From Adineta vaga (lineage: Eukaryota > Rotifera): a DNA stretch of 64,000 nucleotides. A model generated the notes under the pieces. The model was not told the DNA's origin, ran no database searches, and saw only the letters and a list, made by a program, of their open reading frames with translations. Positions 37,671 to 51,642 of the stretch are shown in pieces; the first letter of the stretch is position 1; each line of letters begins with the position of its first letter. The stretch spans positions 7,564,001 through 7,628,000 of the forward strand of contig CP075494.1 of the NCBI GenBank assembly GCA_021613535.1, given 5' to 3'. The position numbers and the translations under genes were made by a program.

Positions 37671-38575
37671 TTAACTAGTGAGATATTCGGTGTCGTAGTA
37701 AATCAATAATTATAGACATGAAGATGCGTGATGTGATAATATTCCGACATCGTATTAATTGAATATTCTCTTTCATGCATAGTACTACTCATCTAGTACT
37801 CACAGATTCAACTTTGAGAATACTCACTAAGTTGTAAGTCTATGCCTGTATCTATGTCGTCTCTCGTTCTTCTTAGAATTGTTACGACGTGCTTTCCTCA
37901 CTTTTTCCGTCCAGTATGCTTCTCGGTTCGCGTTCTCTTGTCGTCCTTCTCTGTTTTTCCGTTTATATGTGTATGTTGCTTATCCTACGCGAAACTACAT
38001 CACATTCATTCCTTTTTTCTCCTTCTTGTCTTCTTCTATCAACAATGCCTCGTAACAATTTTTGGAAAAGAGAGAAGAGAAAAGCTAATATTAGAGAAAA
38101 GAAAAGAGAAAAACGATAAAGAATGTTCGTCAAAAAGAAAAGATCCGGAGAGAATTCTCTTGTTTGATGTTCAATAACAATTTCCTGTGTATTAGCAATT
38201 ACAATGAGTGATAGAATGATCAACTACTCAATTTAATATTTAACTCATCACTTCATAAAAAGCTCGTGTAACTGTTAATAATCCAACTGATTTATTCTTT
38301 GCTTGAATAGATTAGTTTTTTTAAATTACACAAGTAAGCATATACAGAGGAGAAGAAAAAAGATACTTGTTCTTTGTTAGAGAGACAGAGAGAAAGAAAG
38401 AAAACGGAGAACAATATGAAATTTGAACTGTAAACTACCGAAAAGAAAAAACAAACAAATTAATTTTCATTCGAAAAAAAGAAAAACAGAACACGAAAAC
38501 AATGAAAAAAAAACGAATAATTTAGCTCGAAATGATTGCATGGAAAACGTGAAGTTGAAGGGTTTTTCTCTTTGA
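37671..38575. other. Intergenic
   Basis: About 900 bases between the RIM-like start and the CDC14 3' end, both minus. No supported exon. A CTAG acceptor-like site ends five bases before the RIM-like ATG. Confidence 0.5.
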
Positions 38576-41500
38576 TTAATATTTCGAATAAGACTAGAAA
38601 GAAAAAGAAATTTTAAAAATAAGTATAAAAGAAATAGAGTAATTATCTACCGATTTTGATCGTGTATAATATGAATGTGTCGGTAATGCTGTAAGGTTAT
38701 TACCCATTGTTGATTTACCACGATGAACAGCTTTGAATAAAACTCCTGCAACTTGTTCACGATTATCACTATCCGATATAGTCAACGTTGTTCCTGTATT
38801 ATTTGCTGTTGTAGTTAAATAACGACCAGTTGGATAAATTGGACTAAATTTCCGGGTAAAGGAAAAAAATCACAACGAGTTAATTCATGCGAAGAAAAAA
38901 TTTTTTAGTAGTTTTTTTTTATAATAGAAAAGAACTTGTGCTTGATTAACTCAGTTATTCTCTTTAGAAAATTCAATACGTACGTTTTCATCATCGACGC
39001 TGCTGATGAAATGTAAGAACGAGGCTTGCGAGTTGCTGAAGTAAAAAGAACATTAGAAGGTGTTGTTGAAATTGGTGCATAAAAACGACGTATACCAGCC
39101 GACGAGAAGTCCTGCATTGGAAGATTCATTCCTGATGGTGGTAACATTGGTTGTATATGTTGAAATGATGCTGATGAATCATACCTAATTAAATGAAATG
39201 ATAAATTTAGAAAAAAATATTCTTCTGAAATTGTTTTGAGCAACTATTCATGCAAATAGAGCAGTAAATAAATATTCAATATATATAATGATAATATTCA
39301 ATTATTGAAAATCAATAGGGAAATCACCAAAGATAAGTTGAATTGAAAGACTTTTCTCAATAGAGAAAAACATTTCAGAGCATAAACAAATGTCTATATC
39401 GGTACTAGATTGAGATATTTTCTAGATGTTAATAAAATTTGTACCTATTCCACATGATTACTGATCTTTTTTCTATCTCTAGAGAATCAGACTGTGTCAT
39501 TTCTAGATTTTGTTTCACACATATACGCATATTCAACAAGCAGCAAAAAAAGTCATTTCTTCCTGTTACTTCTAATAGTTGATCCATGCATATGCAATCT
39601 TTTCTCAAGTACCTATTGTTAATAGTAAAACTACTATTATTGTTATGTGTTCGAATTTGATGTAATTGTAATGCTTTTTTGGTTATAAATTTTTTATTAA
39701 TACATTTATTACATATCATTAATGATTGATTACCATTCCCATTTTGCTGATTATTTGTACGTGACTGATGACTTTTCAGATGTTTGTTTAGTGCCGATAA
39801 TGAATTATAAGTTTTAATACAATATTTACATCTAAAGTATGCTCTTTCGATTTTCTTTTTTTTTAAAGAAGAAGGGAAAAATCAAACTTGCTTTTATCTT
39901 TCTCTCTTATCAAGCTGATAGACAAAAAAAGAAAGTATATAAATCATTCAAACTTACATAAGATTAGGATGTTGATGTTGTTGCATACGTCTTGCTTTGA
40001 TTTCATTTAATCGATCGCCCTGAGTTATTTCACCTTCATTTTCTTCCTATATTAAACATATAAGAGGATAAATTCAATTTGAAAATCAAATACGTACTTC
40101 AATATTATTATTATCTCCAACTAAATATCGATATGAATTTGAATTGCCTATATCCATTGTTGCAGGAACACCATAACTTGTTATATAACGAGTTCGTTCT
40201 TTCGTTCGATAAATATCACCTAATGACCAAAGCCATGCTTGTTTTCTATAAATCATTAGGCCTTTTTTTTCAATGTCTAATTGATTTTTTTTCTTACTCT
40301 TCAAGATAATTTTGTTGTGGACCAATTACTGAGCCGGGCCGACATATTCTTAACCATGCAATAACTTCAGCGGCTGTAAATTTATGATGCTTCATTAAAT
40401 ATGCTCCAATTAATGTGCCTGTTCGACCAAGACCCGCTGTGGAAATACAAAAAAAAAGTTATTCGAATTTTTTTTTCTGTTTTATAATGGTTTATTGAAT
40501 TCACATTCATACCTTTACAATGTACAGCAACTGCACCTTTTGCTTGTTCAACAATAGTCAAAAATTTTAATGTTATTGCATCACTCGGTGTACTTCCATC
40601 AGAAAAAAATAAATCATAATGTTCAAAACCTGCATCAATAAATCGTTTTGCATCATAGAGTTTCTTGTTTAATCGCACAATCGTCGTAACATAACGTTTA
40701 CGAAAATAAGTAAAATAAGCTTCCGGTGCATGTAATGGATAACCCTTAAAAGAATTCATCAATGAATATCAACGGAAAGAATGAATGAAACTTACATTTT
40801 CAATTTTACTTTTCGAATGTGGACCTGAAAAAGCAAGTAATTTACGAGGTACAATCCAATTTAAATCACCATTTTCAACTTTCTATTGAAATCAAAGAAG
40901 AAATAAATTGTTTCTTTTTACATTAAGAAAAGAAAAAGAACGGGAGATAAGAGTCTCACTTCATAATGTTCATATTCATCAAGGTCAAAGTTTTCAAAAT
41001 CAAAAAATCCATGAAGTATTGCCTATATGTTAAAAGAAGCAAACAAGGTAAATAAAACGATTGTATAAAATAAGCAATTAACCTTATGAAGGCCTTGTAA
41101 AGTATCGAGTAATGTTAGATTATATGAAGATGAACCAAGTGATGCATCTCGAAATGGAAGAAATGGATGTGCTGAATTTATACCACTGATTAACGGTTTA
41201 TATGCTTCTTCCGGTGTTCGTTTAAGTTGAATAATCTATCAAAGAAAAGTAAAAGAGAATAATCAACTATTGTACGAATGAATTCATCACGACATATTTT
41301 GACATGTCAAGAATATTTAATCATGAGAGTTTTTCTTCTTACTACCATAGACAATTGAAATCTATTGTTTCGCGTTGACATATACAAATTTGTTTGTTGG
41401 CAACGAAAGAAACAAATTTCAATTTGAAGAAAGATTTTCAACTAGATCAAAACTAAATATCAAATTCATTCGTTACTCAACTAGAAAGAAAATATCTTCA

Positions 41501-42036
41501 TGCATGTCTTTAGTTTTTCCCTTCTAACATTACGAACAAATTGATTCTGTTCAAGAAATATTATCTGCATATATGATGAGATAACAAAATGACTTACGGA
41601 ATAAGCAGCAATTAAAAATGCAGCATTTGCTCGTTTTTTTGGTTCGACTTTTGCATAATGAATAATTCTTTTATGTGCTAAACTTGGACTCTAAATAAGA
41701 AACGATTATTAAGAATAGTTTCACTTTCTTTCTTTAACATACATTTAATTTTTTCTTCAATTTCGTACAATATTGATGAACAACTGCTAAATTTAGAGGA
41801 CCAAAATCGGAATAAAAACTAAAAGATGAAGAAGAATATGAAGAGAAATATTTTTTCTTTTAGTTTTCTTACTTTTCATAAGTAAATTCATCATCGATGG
41901 AAAAATAATGAGTACGTGCTGTTGATTTTGGTCTTAAACGTAATGTTGCAAAATAAAGACGATCTGGAATGATTTCTGATGCGCTACCGATAATGTCGGT
42001 TTCGCTAGTACCTCCTTTTGCATTGCCATCGGTCAT
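38576..42036 (-). CDS. CDC14: Dual-specificity protein phosphatase CDC14
   Basis: Thirteen exons: 41873-42036, 41743-41818, 41598-41690, 41083-41235, 40960-41022, 40796-40882, 40513-40744, 40298-40436, 40098-40245, 39958-40046, 38984-39184, 38651-38843 and 38576-38593, giving 551 residues (human CDC14A 594). The N-terminal pseudo-phosphatase domain starts DRLYFATLR and HYFSID. The catalytic domain has [11 protein letters not shown], the WPD-equivalent loop FSDGSTPSD, and the signature HCKAGLGRT followed by [17 protein letters not shown]. All catalytic residues are present. The tail is Ser/Thr-rich, and a tiny last exon encodes SYSKY, echoing the EYVHY end of human CDC14A. CDC14 removes Cdk phosphates at Ser-Pro sites in mitotic exit, DNA repair and ciliogenesis. 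I set the start at the first ATG in frame. The intron after exon 10 contains a zinc-finger frame. Confidence 0.95.
39429..39831 (-). CDS. C2H2 zinc-finger frame inside CDC14; possible alternative last exon
   Basis: An open frame on the CDC14 strand, within its 773-base intron 10. It encodes two C2H2 fingers: [21 protein letters not shown] (C-x2-C-x12-H-x3-H, given by its Cys/His spacing) and a second starting CNKC and ending [14 protein letters not shown] acceptor at 39832-39836 gives phase 2, which fits the donor of CDC14 exon 10 exactly, so the sequence could be an alternative 3' exon adding 133 residues and a stop. It has no ATG before the first finger. It might instead be a nested gene fragment. 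Confidence 0.5.
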
Positions 42037-43982
42037 TGGTTTTCGATAAAATATATTCAAATAATTTGTTCTTTGTCTTCGACGAGCACACGATTAATAA
42101 ATTAAGTTTGGAGAGAGAGAATGAGAGGAAAAAAACGAGTAATTACAATACCTAGACCGAGGAAGACTAGAATAAAATAGAATAATTAATGAAACGACAA
42201 GAAAGTATGTATCTACCTAGACGAAGAAAAAGAAGAGAAAAAAAACCTATCGATTTTAATTGTTCTGTCTTAAGGAAAGAAAGGCAAGAAGAAGAAGAAA
42301 AAAAAGAACGAATCAGTATCCGTTGTTAAGCGCCATTAACTACACAAATTGCCTCAGTAGATACCAACTCATCGGATCACATGTTTCGTATACTATATAG
42401 ATATTTTTTTTCGATCTGAATAAAGAAAACAAGACAAAAGAGAAAAATATTCTACTTCTATTTACTTTTGTACATTCTAAAATAATGATGAAGGTTAGAT
42501 GTCACTAAATGTCTCCTCTCGAGAAAGAATAGAGATGTGTATACAATTGAATCGAATTGACAGTTCAGGTGTGAAATGAAACATTTGCGGTAGTGTATGG
42601 TATTGCCTAATGATAGCATCTATTCATGCTTTTCGATGACAACCACACAACAGTTTGCTACAGAAAAAAAATTAAACTATAGAAATGAACATCAAGATCA
42701 GAGTTCGAACGTAAAAAAAATATTCTACACTGAATTGTGAAAGAAAATATCATTGAATACAGTCATTTTATAAGCAAATCATGCGTGATATTTTCCTTCT
42801 AGTTTCATTAGTAGAATTTCTAAGAAAAATAACTATACTAGTTTTAAATATACATTTGTAGACATTGCATGTTCTTCTTGAAATTATACTTTTGACAGGT
42901 CTCTCTATATAGTTCAAGATCTTAATTGCATTCTACCCAGAGGAGTATGATATCAAAACAATATTGTTTATTTTTTTCATAAACGTCTATTATTACTTCA
43001 ATAGATGACAACATACTCAAGGAGAAGAAACGCTTGAATGATAATAATGCGTGCAAACCATTTTCGTTTTTTTGGTCTGATTTCGAATGAATATTAGTCA
43101 ATTAGGGATGTAACGGTAACGGTGCACTATGGTTCACCAGTAGAAGAAGTCAGTTACCTTTACATTCTTAAATGTCTAACATAAACGATGGAAAATTTGT
43201 AAGCATGAGTTTTTCCTTCGATAAATTGATATTTATTTAGCGAGTACATATTCCTGAAGTGAAAACTACCATCGTCGACAACTTCTTCAAGTAAATTTCA
43301 GCATGTAATTGATTTCTCATCCTTCTTCTATGAATACTGCTTGATCGAAAAACTGTTAAACAAATAACCAAAAAGTTCCACTGAAAACAAGAACGATAGT
43401 TGTTTACAACAGTTTGAATAATTAGTGTGGATGAAAATATCTGTAATTTAGAAGATTGTTTATCAAGATCGCTCTAAATTTCACTCTCATCTTCTTACTA
43501 AAGTTTTTCATTTTCCTTTTTTTTTCGAGGAGTAAGAACGATTTTTAAGGAGAGAGACCAAATTTCTGGAACGAATCAACGTGCACTTTCAAGGAAAAAC
43601 GTCTCACAAACATTCAGGGGAGGAAGAGAAAGACTCCTCCCCCCTGTCGATAGAACACTAACTCATCAATCTCAAAGTCAAAAGTCTAATTGAATATCAA
43701 CACAATAATATTTTCGATATAACTCTTTCTAAATCACAATCTAAATTTTGTTTGCTACTCGAATCGAATGATCATAAATACGAATGAAAAACCTAAGATG
43801 TCGCTTCAAAATTAAATCAATTGAATGTCGTTGCTACGCAAATGTAAATACGGATGGCAAGAAGAAAATCGACTGTTACTTTCATCATCTAGTTACAAGG
43901 CAACGCATAAGTGAGTTTTGATTTAGATTAGAAACGAAGACTAATGATAATTTCAATCAATTGATTTTAGAATAGTTCCAAT
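42037..43982. other. Intergenic, divergent genes
   Basis: About 1.9 kb between CDC14 (minus) and DNAJB13 (plus). No supported coding exon or RNA gene. It should carry both promoters. A 3' splice-like TTTTAG ends at 43970, 12 bases before the DNAJB13 ATG. Confidence 0.5.
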
Positions 43983-45606
43983 ATGGGAAAAGATTATTAT
44001 CAAACTCTTCAATTAACTCGAAATGCGAAAGATAGTGACATAAAAGCCGCGTATGTAACAAATAAAATTGATTAATCGGTTGGTCTTTTCTACTGATTTT
44101 TGTATATAGTTATCGTCGATTAGCACTTAAACATCATCCAGTAAAAAACACCGATGATCCAAATAATCCCAATAAATTCAATGAACTTTCCGAAGCCTAT
44201 GATGTTCTCAGTATCGTATGTATTGATAAACATATGTATGATCTTTTAGTTAATGCATTTCGTCTGTTGTGTATTATTAAGATAAAAGAAGAGCGGTTTA
44301 TGATCAATATGGTGATGAAGGATTAAAAAGTGGTGTACCGATGGGTCCAAAAAGTGAATGGAATGAAGGCTATGTGTATCATGGCAATTCTGATAAAGTT
44401 TTTCGAGATTTTTTTGGTGGTGATAATCCATATTCAGGTAAGCATAGATCCGAAGAAAATGACTGGCACATATAATGAGTTTCCTGCTCTTGTAGAGTTC
44501 TATGCAACTGCTGATCAAGATAGAAATCTTGGTTTTGGTGGATTAGATGGTCGTGGTCGAAAAAAACAAGATGCACCCATCGTTCGTGATCTTTTACTTT
44601 CATTAGAAGATTGTTATCATGGTGCTGTTAAAAAAATTAAAATTAGTCGACGAGTAAGCAAAACTATCTTTAAATTGTACTAAAGAACATATCTTCTTTA
44701 TATTACTGATGTATCTACATACCATCTCAATTCAATAACATATGTAAGGATGTAGAATGTCAGTATATACACGAATGAATATAAATGATCGTCACAATAT
44801 TGATTATTTCACGAAGATTAGTATCAACCGAGTATCATCAATTTGTACTGCTTATATATTTGTTGTGCAATGGTTAGAAAAGAACGAAATTTGATCATTC
44901 TTTTTTTCATTATATTCTCTCGATTCACTCACTCATACATATCTGCATGTGACCTCAATCAGAATCTTATGAATAGCAATATTCTTTTTTTGAGTACATT
45001 ATTTTAATTTAGGTCTTGAATGATGATGGTATAACATCAAGTATTCGTGAAAAAATTCTTTCAATTACTGTCAAACGTGGCTGGTTACCAGGCACAAAAG
45101 TAACCTTTGAAGGTGAAGGTGATCAAGGTCCAAATACTATTCCATCCGATCTTGTATTTACTGTCAAAGATAAACCACATCCACATTTACGTCGTGAACA
45201 TACTGATCTTATTTATACAGCTAAAATCAATTTAGGACAAGCATTAACTGGTACAACATTACATATTGATCATCTCGATGGAAGAAAACTTGATATTCCC
45301 ATTAATGAAATTGTTAAGTAAGTAAAATCATACGAAAAAAAAAAGATATATCTTTGTTATGATTGTAGGCCAGGATATAAAAGACGTATACCAGGTCAAG
45401 GTATGCCGTTGATGTCAAATCCAGAGAAATATGGTGATTTAATAATTGAATTCGATGTTGAATATCCTAATAGTTTAAATTCTGATCAGAAATTATATAT
45501 CAAAGAAGCCTTAATCAATAATCAGACAACGAAAAAAGCACATCATCAACAAAATCAACATCGAAAAAAACCTGTTACAAATAATGATGATGATGATGAT
45601 GAATAG
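43983..45606 (+). CDS. DNAJB13: DnaJ homologue subfamily B member 13-like, HPD motif changed to HPV
   Basis: Exons 43983-44050, 44110-44210, 44282-44437, 44496-44653, 45013-45317 and 45369-45606 give 341 residues (human DNAJB13 316). The J domain opens [20 protein letters not shown] and continues [17 protein letters not shown]: the catalytic HPD that stimulates Hsp70 is HPV here, as human DNAJB13 has HPL. The C-terminal substrate-binding domains follow the DNAJB13 pattern ([39 protein letters not shown]). DNAJB13 is an axonemal radial-spoke protein of cilia and sperm tails, used structurally rather than as an Hsp70 co-chaperone. The tail is an extension ending in a short Asp run. Exon 2 ends at an A before GTATCG; the nearby GTATGT would break the frame. 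Confidence 0.93.
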
Positions 45607-45736
45607 AAAGATTATTATTTTATATAAACAATCATGCCTGTTTTATTTTGCCTTTCTTCTTTTTTCCGTAATGATTTACATTTGAAAAAAAAGGACAAAC
45701 ATAAAATTTGTAAAATTTTGTTTTCTTCTATTATGA

Positions 45737-46222
45737 TTAATATTCAATGCCCAAAGCACGAAAAGCACTTGCTAAAGTCCAAAGTGGTCCAATTGCTAAA
45801 AATTGTAAATCCTTAAAAAATGACGGTTTCTTTCCTTCAATATCATGTCCAATAAATTGACCAATCCAAGCCAAAACAAAGATAAGTAATGATACACGAA
45901 ATATGCGTACGTGTTTTTGTTCCATAATACCCAAAATAATAAAAGCCATTGAAAGCAAAATTGACATTGCAATAGCCATTTTTGTTGATAAACGAAAATA
46001 GAATGTTAAAACTGGCCCAATAACTAACATCGGTATTAGATGACTAAATAAATGACCAAAATTTTGACGAATCGTTTTTGGTAATGGTATAGACCAAAGA
46101 AAGCCAAGTACGGTAAAAGTAATTGTTGGCACACAAATTTTATGAATTATAATATTTGTTGCATTTTGATGTGATAAAGCATATTCATCGAGCCAAGCAT
46201 GTAATTCACTGCTATTCTCCAT
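45737..46222 (-). CDS. Mpo1/YGL010w-like (DUF962) family protein
   Basis: Single frame of 161 residues from the ATG at 46222; an acceptor-like TTTAG ends just upstream at 46227. Four hydrophobic segments are visible. Conserved family features are the N-terminal His pairs (SHQNATNIIIHKICVP) and the WIGQFIGHDIEGKKPSFF block after the third segment. In yeast Mpo1 is an Fe(II)-dependent ER dioxygenase that shortens 2-hydroxy fatty acids in phytosphingosine breakdown; the histidines are the likely metal ligands. Function here is inferred from family only. Its 3' end is 130 bases from that of DNAJB13, convergent. Confidence 0.85.
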   Translation of the reverse strand: MENSSELHAWLDEYALSHQNATNIIIHKICVPTITFTVLGFLWSIPLPKTIRQNFGHLFSHLIPMLVIGPVLTFYFRLSTKMAIAMSILLSMAFIILGIMEQKHVRIFRVSLLIFVLAWIGQFIGHDIEGKKPSFFKDLQFLAIGPLWTLASAFRALGIEY

Positions 46223-46420
46223 ATTTCTAAATGTAATGAATAAAAACAAGAAACGAAATCAAAGATATTGTTATTTATTTTAGATAAATGCATAAGTATC
46301 TGACGAAACAAAAACATATGTGTTTATCTTGTTCTTTTTTTTTATTATTCGGTTATTTGACAAAGAAAGAAGAAGATTCCTATCTCTATAATAGAATAGA
46401 TAAAAAAAAAGATTAATTTG

Positions 46421-47491
46421 CTAAAGATCAGTTTTGAATGAACGATCACATCGAAATAAAAAGGCATTAATAACAGCTTTACCAAGATATTTGAAAGCAA
46501 GAACTTTAGATTTTGCCATTGATTCTAATGTATACTGAGCGTAGACTCTTGCTTCATAATTACATGTTAATTTTGACCAGATTGCTTCAATTTGAGGTAA
46601 CCAATCGAATCGAAATGAGAAGAGAACTTTTAGGGAACTTTTTACTGAATCTGATAAATCGTTGGGTTGAGTTAAATGATCACTGTCTAATAACATACGA
46701 TGAGGAAGAAATTTACGTTGATTTTTCAATGTTTCATATAAGTTTGTATTTTTTCTTGCCATTGCAATTAAATTTAGTAAACGTGCCCAATTTTGACCAA
46801 ATAATTTTTCGTTATTTGATGGTAAATAAACTAATTTCGATTCAATTAATGGTAAAGCATTGTCAAATGAACTTTTGTATGCAAGCCATAATGGTGCTAA
46901 ATAATGAGTATCAAGAATTCTATCATTAAAATCTTTCGTTGATTGTTGAAGAAAAGTAAAAAATTCATGCCATCGTTTCATAGCTTCGGGTACTTGATGA
47001 TAGCATTCTTTTGCATTGGAACAAAAATTTTTAGATTGAACAATTTGAAAGGGTTCATAAGGAATAAGACCAGCATCCATAGCAGCAAGAAATGGAATAA
47101 CTGAAAGATAATAATTTGCTGATGCCCACCAACTATTTGAAGAAATGTTCAATGTTCCATTGGTAAATAATCGATTTGAATGGAATTGCCAACCAAATTG
47201 TGATGGAAGTGCAAAGAGAATATTTGAAGCATTTGATGATGAACAAAATGGCATTAATGGTGTCGTCAGATTAATTAAGATTTTATATAAACCTAATCGA
47301 TGTGGATAGTACCATGGATCAATTAATCGATATGACGATGAAGAATCATTGATTAACGGATAATCTGTTAATTTTGATGGAACTGTATGCCATAGTGGAG
47401 GATAGTAAATTTCATTGTCAGAAATCATTTCTGCATTTGTATGAAAAGAAATCAATAGGAAGAATTTGTATAAAATGATAAACGCGAACAT
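46421..47491 (-). CDS. LEG1: LEG1 homologue (secreted, DUF781), intronless
   Basis: One frame of 356 residues with an N-terminal signal sequence. The family signatures are all present: YYPPLWHTVPSKLTDYPL, DPWYYPHRLGLYKIL, LPSQFGWQF, SWWASANYYLSVIPFLAA, and the CYHQVPEAMKRWHEFF segment. LEG1 proteins are secreted, were found as liver-enriched genes in fish, and are salivary or mucosal proteins in mammals. The molecular activity is not established. The lack of introns is unlike most of the window. Several N-glycosylation sequons are visible. Confidence 0.9.
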   Translation of the reverse strand: MFAFIILYKFFLLISFHTNAEMISDNEIYYPPLWHTVPSKLTDYPLINDSSSSYRLIDPWYYPHRLGLYKILINLTTPLMPFCSSSNASNILFALPSQFGWQFHSNRLFTNGTLNISSNSWWASANYYLSVIPFLAAMDAGLIPYEPFQIVQSKNFCSNAKECYHQVPEAMKRWHEFFTFLQQSTKDFNDRILDTHYLAPLWLAYKSSFDNALPLIESKLVYLPSNNEKLFGQNWARLLNLIAMARKNTNLYETLKNQRKFLPHRMLLDSDHLTQPNDLSDSVKSSLKVLFSFRFDWLPQIEAIWSKLTCNYEARVYAQYTLESMAKSKVLAFKYLGKAVINAFLFRCDRSFKTDL

Positions 47492-47957
47492 ATTGAAATT
47501 GACAACTACAAGAGAAAAAGAATGGAATAAGAATAATAATTTCTATTCTTTACCGTCGATTATAGCTTATAATATCTGTCAATGGCGTAAATTTGCTCGC
47601 TTATTGGTAGACGCTAAGAACGCATAATGACTTAACCTAGAAAGGTCAAAGAGTCTATATAGTAAGGAAGTAGTGAGGTCAATAAGTATATACTGTCAGA
47701 TAACAAACACATTCTTTTTCAAGTACAACGATGATACCTAGGTAAAGATGAATACGAATACAAAATTACAAATCTGAGAAATGACTAGAAAATTCTTTGA
47801 GAAAAAAAGAAAACAAAGATAAAATCTATTGTTCGTTCTATCTACGAATGATGAATAATTCGACTAAAATAGATCATACTAAAACGAAAGAGAAAAGCTT
47901 AAAATACATATTCTATAGTTCTTCGTGTCGTCATGGAGAAAAAAATTCAATGAAAAA
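47492..47957. other. Intergenic, divergent genes
   Basis: About 470 bases between LEG1 (minus) and the TSNAXIP1-like gene (plus). An acceptor-like CTATAG ends at 47918, and the downstream reading frame is open from there to the ATG at 47958, so an upstream exon or a trans-splice site is possible. Confidence 0.5.
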
Positions 47958-49644
47958 ATGACATTAAAAATGATCAAAAATAAACATTCATCCTTCTCGA
48001 ATCATTATTTAAGTGAATTAAATGATGATCTAACATCAATCACGGATCTTAATCTATTAAAATTTCAATTAATACGTCAACGTAAGAGATTATTTTCAAA
48101 TATTGATTTATTAATTAAAATTGAAGTATCCTATGAAAATATTGTCTTCAGAATTGATTATGATAATTTAGTAAAGAATCATAATCAATTAAATGAGGAA
48201 TATAATCGATTGAAAGATGAATATCAACATTTAGGACATACTTGTTTATATTTAATCAATAAAACTCATGATTTAATTGAAGAACGTAATCAATATTATA
48301 ATGAATGGCAAATGAATAAGAATTTGTTAACACCAAGACCTGATTGGGATAAAGTTTCGAATATAATCGATGGAGGATTTCAACGATGGAAAATCTTATC
48401 GACTGGAAAATCAAGTGAATACTTACTTGATGTATTAATCAAAGAAATTATCAATGGAAATGATTTGAATTCAATTGAGGAAAACGATTATTTTGAAAGT
48501 TATGGTGATCATTCATCAGTTTTAACATTTCTACGTACACCAAAACAGAATCGACTCTTTAACAGACGAATGCGACGACGAATGACAGGACTATTGATAA
48601 AAGAGATTTGGTAAGACCTTACATCTGAAATCACTCGAGAGAATGAGAAGGAAAGATCGGATGACAAAGTTTCAAATTGAATGTTATTTATTTAGGGCTG
48701 ATAAAAATAACAAACAAAACAATCGTCTTAATGATAGAAATGAATTATCTTCATCGAAAACATTAGCTGATCATGTTGCTGATTATTTTGAAAAACGATT
48801 TGATTCAAAATCAATTGCAATTGAAATGGGATATAATCTTCGTGATGCATGTTTACGTTATCATAATTCCGATGAAATTAATTTATTTTGGGGTATTATA
48901 ACAGGACAAATAGAAGAAATGGTTTATCATCATCGTATGAAATCTATCAGTGATTTATTACAACATTTAATGAGAATGAAAACATTCTTTTCATCTCAAC
49001 AAGATTCATCTTTATCAAACGCTCGAAAAGCAATTGTTAGCGAACCAAATTCACCTTTTTCAATTCTAGCTAATCGACGATTATCAGCATTATCATTATT
49101 TTCAACGAAAGATTATTCCGAATCACCAGGTAAGCATAAATCATTCGAGTTTCTTTCATAATTATGCTTATATCTTTTAGTTACACATGATAATCTTATT
49201 ATGACAGACGAACAATTTATACAATCATTAAAAATTTTCTATCCTGAGAAAAGCAATTCACAACTAGATGAATTATTTCTCTCTGCAAAACATGACCTTT
49301 CATATTTGAATCAATCAATAGAATTTCCTTTATTATTTATCGAAGATAATGACAATCGTTTTGGTCATTTTCTATCAATATTAATCAAACAAATGAATGA
49401 AGAAAAATTCTCCTATGTTGAACAAATAAAACAAATTCTTCTTGGTTATCCATTAATTACCGTTTCTCAATTTAATCGAGCTGTTTCCATGATTGATCCA
49501 AAGATTACTCAAGATGAATTACATCGATATATTCAATGGGTTTTTTCTGTTAAGAAGTATCATTCATCACAACAATCAATAAAACCTTTAGATTTAGAAG
49601 ATTTATTAAGACGATTAGAAAATTGTGCCTGTTTTAAACATTAA
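47958..49644 (+). CDS. Coiled-coil protein, TSNAXIP1-like
   Basis: Exons 47958-48610, 48696-49129 and 49181-49644 give 516 residues. The N-terminal third is a coiled coil (LVKNHNQLNEEYNRLKDEY). Next come TPRPDWDKVSNII, TGLLIKEIWADK, HVADYFEKRF and IAIEMGYNLRDACLRYHNSDEI. This order resembles translin-associated factor X-interacting protein 1, a testis and cilium-enriched protein of unclear function, but I judge it from memory of the family. The C-terminal part (FNRAVSMIDPKITQDELHRYI) looks like EF-hand-type helices without calcium ligands. The first ATG in frame is at 47958; the frame is open further upstream to an acceptor at 47918. Confidence 0.7.
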
Positions 49645-49686
49645 ACACTATCATTACACAAATATAATTATAAATCTATGACAAAA

Positions 49687-49706
49687 AGAGAGAGAGAGAG
49701 AGAGAG
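49687..49706. repeat. AG microsatellite
   Basis: AG run in the 100 bases between the convergent 3' ends of the TSNAXIP1-like gene and CCDC77. Confidence 0.85.
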
Positions 49707-49746
49707 GAGATTTTTAAGAGATAAAAAAAAAACGTTTTGTTTTTTC

Positions 49747-51642
<1,896 letters not shown>

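Noticed and set aside
37842-38177. Open frame of 111 codons between the RIM-like gene and CDC14
   Set aside because: Composition is Phe/Leu/Ser then Lys/Glu, as from AT-rich repeats, with no family motif and no splice context.
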